64,000 nt of DNA, from assembly GCA_033032175.1 (NCBI GenBank), contig CM065308.1:20765590-20829589 (forward strand), read 5' to 3'. This stretch comes from Saturnia japonica. Lineage: Eukaryota > Arthropoda > Insecta > Lepidoptera > Saturniidae. Below are positions 57,915 to 64,000 of this stretch, in pieces. The notes beneath the pieces were generated by a model, which made no database searches, had not been told where the DNA came from, and saw only the letters and a list, made by a program, of their open reading frames with translations. Numbering within the stretch: the first letter of the stretch is position 1; the number at the start of each line of letters is the position of its first letter. Made by a program: the position numbers and the translations under genes.

Positions 57915-58279
57915 TTATTATTTATATATTACAAGAATTAAAAATGTTATTATTTATTCACAAATAATTATTATAAGTAGTTATAAACTGAACCTTTTAT
58001 ATTTATTAAAACTATCTACTTTTTATTTTGACTACCTATCTGTTGTTGCCATTTGCTTATTAGTTATTTTTATTAACGAATTCAGTCAATCACTTATTTT
58101 GCCAGCTTTCTAGACTAAACGTCTAGACGTGGACGCTTCAATGGAATAAATGTTTAGGTACTTTACCCCTTTACGTCTTGTATGTCGCTTAAAAATAGAC
58201 TGCGCTCAATTCTGTTAGGGCTGGCATAGAATGTGAAATAATTACAAACTGATAGACAATTCTTACATGAAAATCGGCA
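57915..58279. other. Noncoding spacer
   Basis: No feature recognised. Confidence 0.35.
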
Positions 58280-58480
58280 AAGTGAAGTATTGATGATTCA
58301 GTGATTTAGACGTGGGTTCGATTCCCTACAAGGAGCCTGAGTTTTCGCTGAAAGAAAACATCGTTATGAAACCATTGCATGGTGGTGGAGTATTTTCTAA
58401 TGCCCTTTAAGTTGAAATTCTGTCGCCAAACACATATAAAGGATTTTCCGGCATCTGCAGTTGAGATGTCGCGAAGTATC
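58280..58480 (+). mobile_element. tRNA-derived SINE, family B
   Basis: B-box-like GGGTTCGATTCC (58314-58325), then GAGCCTGAGTTTTCGCTGAA, AACCATTGCATGGTGGTGG and a shortened 3' half. Cut at its 3' side by the Helitron at 58486. Confidence 0.65.
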
Positions 58481-58485
58481 ATGAA

Positions 58486-59004
58486 TCTATACAATTAATA
58501 AAATTGAAGTGTCTGTTTGTAATGTCAAAATAACAGTTTTTTACTAAATGCACATGAAAGTATTTACGATATCTACAACAAAAAGCCCATTTTTAATTTT
58601 TTTGTCTGTCTATCTGTTTGTTCCGGGTAATCTCCGAAACGGTTGGACTGATTTTGACGGGACTTTCACTGATAGATAGCTGATGATATAGGGAGTGACT
58701 TAGGCCACTTTTATTTTTGAAAAAGAATTAGGGTTCCGCACAAGTAAAAAAAAACGGTCATGGTGAATCAATTCGGGCGCTTAAATGGTTTATGCTGAGT
58801 AAACCATAAGAGATATAGTAAATTAGTGTACTACATAATCATAGGCATTAAAAAGACCTACAAAAAAATCCGGGAGAGTATATATCTATCTTCTAAGGAA
58901 CACCCATTATAAACATTTTTGTCTTTAAAATAAGCGGGAGTGAGGAGCAAGATTCGCGGGGGCAGTCTGTAGTCCATGTGAGCGAAGCCACAGGCATACC
59001 TAGT
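58486..59004 (+). mobile_element. Helitron, type 3, complete plus-strand copy
   Basis: Starts TCTATACAATTAATAAAATT and ends GAAGCCACAGGCATAC then CTAGT; inserted between A and T as expected. Collinear with the reversed copy at 54132-54631. 519 bp. Confidence 0.8.
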
Positions 59005-59242
59005 TACGTATAAATTCATAAATATTCTCTGCAATGGTGGTAAACAACCTGTCTTTCTTGCTAAAGATGATAAGTTGAATTTACATCTGAATTTAAAACT
59101 TATGTGAGAACAATAATTATGATTTTCTAAAATTACCTATCTGTTCCTATAAACAAAAATAAAAACTATTTGTAATTGATTTTAATACAACGATGTCTAA
59201 GGAGAACGGTGACCTATGAGGTGACAAATTTATGAACCTCAA
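59005..59242. other. Noncoding spacer
   Basis: No feature recognised. Confidence 0.3.
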
Positions 59243-59488
59243 TTCCGTACGTCAAAGCGTTATTTCCTTCCGAAAAAATATCTGAGTTATAAAGCGCGCA
59301 CGAGTGACTTTTGTCACCGTGATTTGTTCGTCGACCTTCGTCGTCTAGTCCTATGAATATGTAGGGAGGTGCGCGCACGTTACAGCGTGACAAAAGTGAC
59401 AAAACAGTTGTATCCATAGAATTGAAAATGGTGGCAAAACAGTCACAGCGACAAAAGTCACTCGTACACGTAACTTTGACATACGGAA
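59243..59488. mobile_element. MITE-like element with nested inverted repeats
   Basis: Ends TTCCGTACGTCAAAG (59243-59257) and CTTTGACATACGGAA (59474-59488) are inverted with one mismatch. Inside, ACGAGTGACTTTTGTC (59300-59315) and GACAAAAGTCACTCGT (59450-59465) are a perfect 16-bp inverted pair. 246 bp, no coding, family unknown. Confidence 0.6.
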
Positions 59489-59506
59489 ATATATTTGTTA
59501 ATAAAA

Positions 59507-60170
59507 TCCTACTAATAATAATATAAGAAATGTGATGGATGAGATGTATGTTTGTTACTCAATCACGCAAAAACGGCTGAACGGATTTGAATGAAATTTG
59601 ACAGACAGATAGTCTATGACCTGGAATAACACATAGGGTACTTTTTATCCTCGTAAAAGTCATAGTTTAACCAGTGTTACCCTACAAATATAATAAATGG
59701 AAAGTTTGTATGTTTGTTACTCAACCACACGAAAACGGCTGAACGAATTTGAATGAAATTTAGCACGCAGATATTCTATAACATGAAATAACACATAGGG
59801 TACTTTTTATCCCGGTAAAAGTCATAGTTTAACCAGTGTTATCCAGCAAATATAATAAATGTAAAGTTTATATGTTTGTTGTTTGTACTGTTGTAAGTTT
59901 TATTGGGGCGGTTAATATGTTGGATTCATATTGGCATATAATGACAATACCATACATATAGTGATAAATCCATGTATGATTTTCTTTTGGTTTTTCGTGT
60001 TCCGAAATCAACCGGTGCATATACATTAATATAGCGGGGCTGATAGGGATCGCGTCTACCATAGAAATAGTGACAATCCCATCCATGATTTTCTTTTGGT
60101 ATGTCGTGTTCCGAGATCTATCTGTGTATATCCAATAATACGCAGACAAAGTCCCAGGTACCAGCTAGTT
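59507..60170 (+). mobile_element. Helitron, type 5, with internal tandem repeats
   Basis: Starts near CCTACTAATAATAATATAAG and ends CCAGGTACCAGCTAGT. The 5' part is a ~165-bp unit repeated twice plus a partial third (starts about 59516, 59690 and 59850), each with AAACGGCTGAACG and ACACATAGGGTACTTTTTAT. The 3' part has a second duplication of ~107 bp (ATGATTTTCTTTTGGT at about 59975 and 60083). Confidence 0.75.
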
Positions 60171-60562
60171 CATAATAAAATTGAACTAAGTATAAAATAA
60201 AAATATGAATATTATCGCGCTTTTAGCACTACTCTCCAGTCGAGGCTAAAGAAGTTTTAATTCAAAACTGTCAAACTGTTACAGTTCTTTACTTTAGTAC
60301 TATATTAATGAAGTCGCTAGCCCTAGGTTTAAAATAAATACCTACTACGTAAGAAGTCTACTATATACATACGTATTATATTCGGTTATTTTCACGAGGA
60401 ACGTGATCGAGACCACGTCGACGGATTACGAATAAATCTCGCGAAAGAAAATACCTTCGCAATAATAATGTTTCGCGGAAAGATTTAGTTCATTCACAAA
60501 ACGAAAGATAAATTTAATGATAAGTTGTAGATGATGTTTGTAAATTCATATTATGCTATTAT
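60171..60562. other. Noncoding spacer
   Basis: No feature recognised; a CpG-richer patch lies at 60390-60480. Confidence 0.3.
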
Positions 60563-60860
60563 GGCTTTGTGGTGGCATATACCTACGGACATCGCGTAGA
60601 TAGTTGTGAGTTCGAATCCCTGTACTGAGTCTGAGCTTTTTTGGTGAAAGGAAACATCGGAATGAAACCATAGCATGGTGGTAAGGATTTTTCTAATGCC
60701 CGCATGGCTAGCTACCACCCTCAAGTTGAAAATCTGTCGCCAAACAGCCCCAGGCTTGAGAACCTGCAGTCTTCCCACTTGGCTTAACGTATTACCATCT
60801 TGGGCCGTATCATAACTTAACATCAGATGAGATTGTAAAATCTATAAAAAAAAATTCAAA
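60563..60860 (+). mobile_element. tRNA-derived SINE, family B, full length
   Basis: Head GGCTTTGTGGTGGCATATAC with B box GAGTTCGAATCCC (60608-60620), full body (AAACCATAGCATGGTGGTAA, GCTAGCTACCACCCTCAAGT, ATTACCATCTTGGGCCG) and an A-rich tail (60843-60852). Confidence 0.75.
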
Positions 60861-60954
60861 AAATGGACATAAATTTGTTGATCAAAATACAAGAAATAGT
60901 TCTTTTTATACATAAAAAGCTTTTTTCTCGGTTTAGTCTTTGATCGTCTTTGTT

Positions 60955-60976
60955 TGTTCTTCTTCTTCTTCTTCCT
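60955..60976 (+). repeat. TTC microsatellite
   Basis: Seven or so TTC/TCT triplets. Confidence 0.85.
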
Positions 60977-60979
60977 AAC

Positions 60980-61310
60980 TTGGCAACCGGTCCTCTTTAG
61001 TGAAGACCATTACTGCCATTATCGAGTGAATTATAGTGTCATGTGATATGACGAGGACGAGTTAGTATCCTAACAAGGTGGGGCTCTCTTGTTAGAACTT
61101 TCTAGGAAGATTTTGTGAGATCTCAGAATGAATACTTTGAGCTTATATTTATAATCCACTTCACTTATGAACAAAAACCAAACTATATCACGCAAAACGC
61201 CAACAATATTACATAATATAGGGTCAAAACCTAAGTTTATTGAATTAAAAATAAAAACCACAACATGTCACTTCAAGATCCCGCCAAAAACTTCCTCTTT
61301 GTTTGTTATT
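60980..61310 (-). repeat. Decayed copy of the Helitron cargo repeat
   Basis: Two blocks shared with 36130-36437 but in swapped order: block A (TGGCAACCGGTCCTCTTTAG, CATTATCGAGTGAA) then block B (CCACTTCACTTATG, CCAACAATATTAC, AAGATCCCGCCAAAAACTTC). Minus-strand frame NIVGVLRDIVWFLFISEVDY echoes the frame at 36275. Confidence 0.5.
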
Positions 61311-62149
61311 CTACTTGTAATACATTTTGGGTGTTGCTATGTTTAAAATGACGAAAATGATATGTTTATTTTATTTTTTAAGTAGAATTTTTTACTGCTT
61401 GATACACAAAAAATGATGATAATCACAAACTGAAACATAAATAAATAAAGTGTGCACCCTCCGTTCCATTTTACGCAAAAAAAATTTGGAATAAATAATA
61501 TTGCCTAATTTTTTGATCCATTAAAAATATAGTGGTTTCGCCTACTATTTTTTTTTATTATGATAGTCGGACGCCTATAATAGTACGATACTATATTATA
61601 TAGTAGGGCTGGCAACCCTGTGTCTTGACGTAATTCCCTCTCTTTACATCCACTGAAACTGTAAAAATCTTAAATAATATACCTATAAAAATAAAAACAT
61701 AAAAATGTTAGTTAACTCCATCAAATTACTTGTCGACTCTTCTACCTGACTGTGATGTTTTTTGAACAGGTGGTAGTATTGACGCTCATATGTGCCTTTT
61801 TAGGGCCTTTATTGTTTTTTTTTCATCGCTAGAGGTAACTGTAAAAAAGGCAGTCGGAGAGTTCCTTACATTACGTTACCTTATTACTGGTTTTATTTTC
61901 AAATTTTTAGATTCGGGGAAAAAAAGACGGCCGTCTGGCAACAATGCTGCGAGTTCTCAATTTAGTTTCACTGCTTCGGACCACCGACAAGCATTATCCG
62001 CAGCTGATGGTAGCTAGCCAGATAAACATTAGAAAATACCTAACCAGTATAGTTACCATGCTTTCATCACGATGTTTTCCTTTACCGTAAGCTTAGGTTT
62101 AGGTTAATTCCAGCATTCAAACGCCGATCGATCCACAATATTATTTAAG
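61311..62149. other. Noncoding with worn repeat scraps
   Basis: 61610-61820 resembles a diverged LINE 3' tail; 61980-62110 (GCTGATGGTAGCTAGCCAGA, GATGTTTTCCTTTACCG) resembles a reversed family B SINE. No gene. Confidence 0.35.
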
Positions 62150-63032
62150 ACTAGCTGACCGGCGCAACTTTGTCTGCGTCACATAAGACAGAGAGAGAGA
62201 GAGACAGAAAGAGAGGAGAGATTTAGAAAGAGTGGGTCGTAGGCACTTATAATAATTATATTTTGTTCAAAATGAAATACTTGTGATGACTAACGTATTT
62301 ATTTCGATTAGGATTTGTTGGATATATCACAATTACTCACCAGTTTTGTTGAGGTCAGGGTCGGGATACTTGGATTCCACCAGATTCACAGTTTTTTGTA
62401 TTTTTCTTAAATTTTTGTCGGCAACGGTGTTCGTGCCGGTGCGCGCGCGCGAGAAGAGGCGGTTAGAATAGTAAGGGTTAGGGGGGTGAAAGGAGCACCA
62501 AAATGGTTGACAATTGCGATCCACCAATCAAATTGACCCATATTGAAACGTGTACGTTTTGTTCCGTTTTATGCAGACTTTGACTGAACAGTATTACTAA
62601 TACAATGTTTATAAAAACACTTTCGCAAATAATGTATTATTTTGAACAAATTTTATTTCCATAAGAAAGGTTATGTTTTGAGTCAACCTTAAAAAAGTCA
62701 TATTATTGTGCTACAGCGGATTGTTTATTTTTTATTTTTAAGAGAAAAAGTTACTTTACGTTACTTTACTTAAAGTAACTAACTATTTACGCAACGCACG
62801 CAATAGAAACTCTGTAAAGTAATATTTTTTCCCGTTTTTGTAACATTTTTCATTGATGCTCAGCTCCTATTGGTCGTAGTGAGATGTTATATAACCTATA
62901 GCTTTCCTCGATAAATGGCCTATCCAACACAAGAAAATATGTTTTCCATTCGTATCAGTAGTTCTTGAGATTTGCGCGTTCAGCGAAACAAATAAACAAA
63001 CAAACTCTTCAGCTTTATAATATTAGTATAGA
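62150..63032 (-). mobile_element. Helitron, type 2, with promoter/exon-like cargo
   Basis: From 63032 (TCTATACTAATATTATAAAG on the minus strand) to 62150 (GGTCAGCTAGT, with the GA-rich run at 62190). Collinear with 6269-7949 and 15855-16485 except for a foreign segment at about 62311-62597. Confidence 0.75.
62311..62597 (-). pseudogene. Captured gene 5' end (exon with donor site) inside a Helitron
   Basis: On the minus strand this GC-richer segment ends in a textbook splice donor (AACAAAACTG/GTGAGTAATT, junction at 62341/62340). It has an open frame upstream of it (VADKNLRKIQKTVNLVESKY then PDPDLNKTG) and, further upstream, CCAAT-box-like and GC-rich sequence (CGCGCGCGCGCACCGG). This is what a captured first exon and promoter would look like. 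No parent gene was recognised. Confidence 0.45.
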
Positions 63033-63059
63033 TTAGACTTTAGATAAATATAATTTTAT

Positions 63060-63310
63060 AAACAGTACTAAAAATAATAATACAAGAATACCATTTTTGA
63101 CAACAAAGTAAACCAACTTCAATTATTTCGAGGAGTTCCCTAGTGTATCTTCGAAGTCGAAGGTCCAGTGCCAATGAAATTAAACTACCCTTGAGATATG
63201 CACTTTCTAACGAAAAAAGAATCATCCAAATCGGTTCATAAACAAAGAAGATATAGCTAAACATCCTTAAAAAACGTTAAAATTTAGAAACTCCTTTTTT
63301 GAAGTCTAAT
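63060..63310 (-). repeat. Dispersed repeat family E, reversed
   Basis: Reverse complement of 55020-55240: CTAGTGTATCTTCGAAGTCG, GTGCCAATGAAATTAAA, AGAATCATCCAAATCGG and a CTCCTTTTTTGAAGTCT end. Confidence 0.55.
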
Positions 63311-64000
63311 ACAAAGAGATATTAGGTACAAAACAAGTTACTTATTAGAACAAATTATTACAAGTTAACAGATTTGCGCGCAAAAGAAACGGTAAGAGTT
63401 TTAAAAACATTTTTATGAATTAAATCAGTCTTCTGCAAGCCAGTTTGTAAGTACATTAAGATTCTTAAAGGAATGACCTAGACAATTCCAGTCGCGTATA
63501 TACAATGGATGCTCGGATTTCTAGTCGATCTCGTGGAACCGGTCTTGCGGCTTTATGTCTATCCATGTCGTCTTATTTCGCACATACCTGTGTTTATGTG
63601 GGTGTTACCGGTTCGCATTATAACGTTGTACGCATCTATGGTCCTCGGTTACGCCCGTGTTAAACTTATTCCACCAACACTCTTTTTTAACCACAATTTC
63701 CCCTGATATCAACTTGGTCAAACGTTTCATCCATAGATGTGGGTTCAAATCTTATTTGTGTAAAGTAAAATATTAACATGCAACCATAATATGATACATT
63801 ACCATACAATTGTTTTATGCAATTTATTAATTACCATAAGTTCCATAAGTATAAAGAGAATTCACCAAGCTCTGCACAATATGAACTATTTTTATTTATT
63901 TATTTCAGGAAATCTAGAGCTCTTAAATTCTAACATACATACAATAATTAAGTTGACATGTCAATGGTTTTCTGACGCAACCTCGTATCTCAGAAAGTAC
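63311..64000. other. Unassigned right end
   Basis: 63505-63710 is GC-richer and open on the plus strand (hydrophobic frame MLGFLVDLVEPVLRLYVYPC..., 65 residues), followed by a worn SINE-like GTGGGTTCAAATC at 63740. No family was recognised and no splice site is convincing. Confidence 0.3.

Overview
The window looks like a piece of a moth or butterfly (Lepidoptera) nuclear genome. It is AT-rich and intron-rich, and it is packed with lepidopteran-type Helitrons, tRNA-derived SINEs, 5'-truncated non-LTR retrotransposons (LINEs) and Tc1/mariner elements. There is no sign of bacterial genes, operons or CRISPR. Host coding DNA makes up only a few per cent.

Host genes. (1) On the minus strand, 4480 to 1614, three spliced exons encode the first 192 residues of a STRAD-type (STE20-related adaptor, insect Stlk-like) pseudokinase; the gene runs off the left edge. 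(2) On the minus strand, about 8927 to 8762, lies what looks like the last exon of glucosamine 6-phosphate N-acetyltransferase (GNPNAT). No other exon of it was found. (3) On the plus strand, 31130-31647 is a clean internal exon with a start codon and a 156-residue proline-rich N-terminus. It ends in a phase-1 donor and its gene continues to the right. A GC-rich, CpG-rich block at 10460-11031 with TATA-like boxes and a donor at 11032 is a plausible promoter and leader exon for it, which would imply a 20 kb first intron full of repeats.

Mobile DNA fills much of the rest. At least seven Helitron types, told apart by their 3' ends (usually CTAGT), are scattered throughout. Several are composite: one is interrupted by a double jockey-like insertion (6269-7949), one by a 605-bp insertion with 9-bp direct repeats (37129-38096), one carries tandem minisatellites (59507-60170), and two carry foreign cargo that resembles host gene pieces (36060-36435 and 62311-62597). 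Non-LTR elements include jockey-like, CR1-like and RTE-like fragments, mostly 3' ends. The most complete is a CR1-like copy at 55254-57075. Two Tc1/mariner elements are full length: a decayed DD34D mariner (17122-18402) and a much younger DD41D element (42542-43845) with perfectly matching 32-bp terminal repeats. At least two tRNA-derived SINE families, a LINE-tail family and two MITE-like inverted repeats complete the picture.

The main candidates for something new are the two Helitrons with gene-like cargo, the triple target-site repeat around the nested jockey pair, and the unusual Helitron termini (inverted or duplicated ends). All identifications come from reading the sequence by eye and remembering family motifs; no database search was run.
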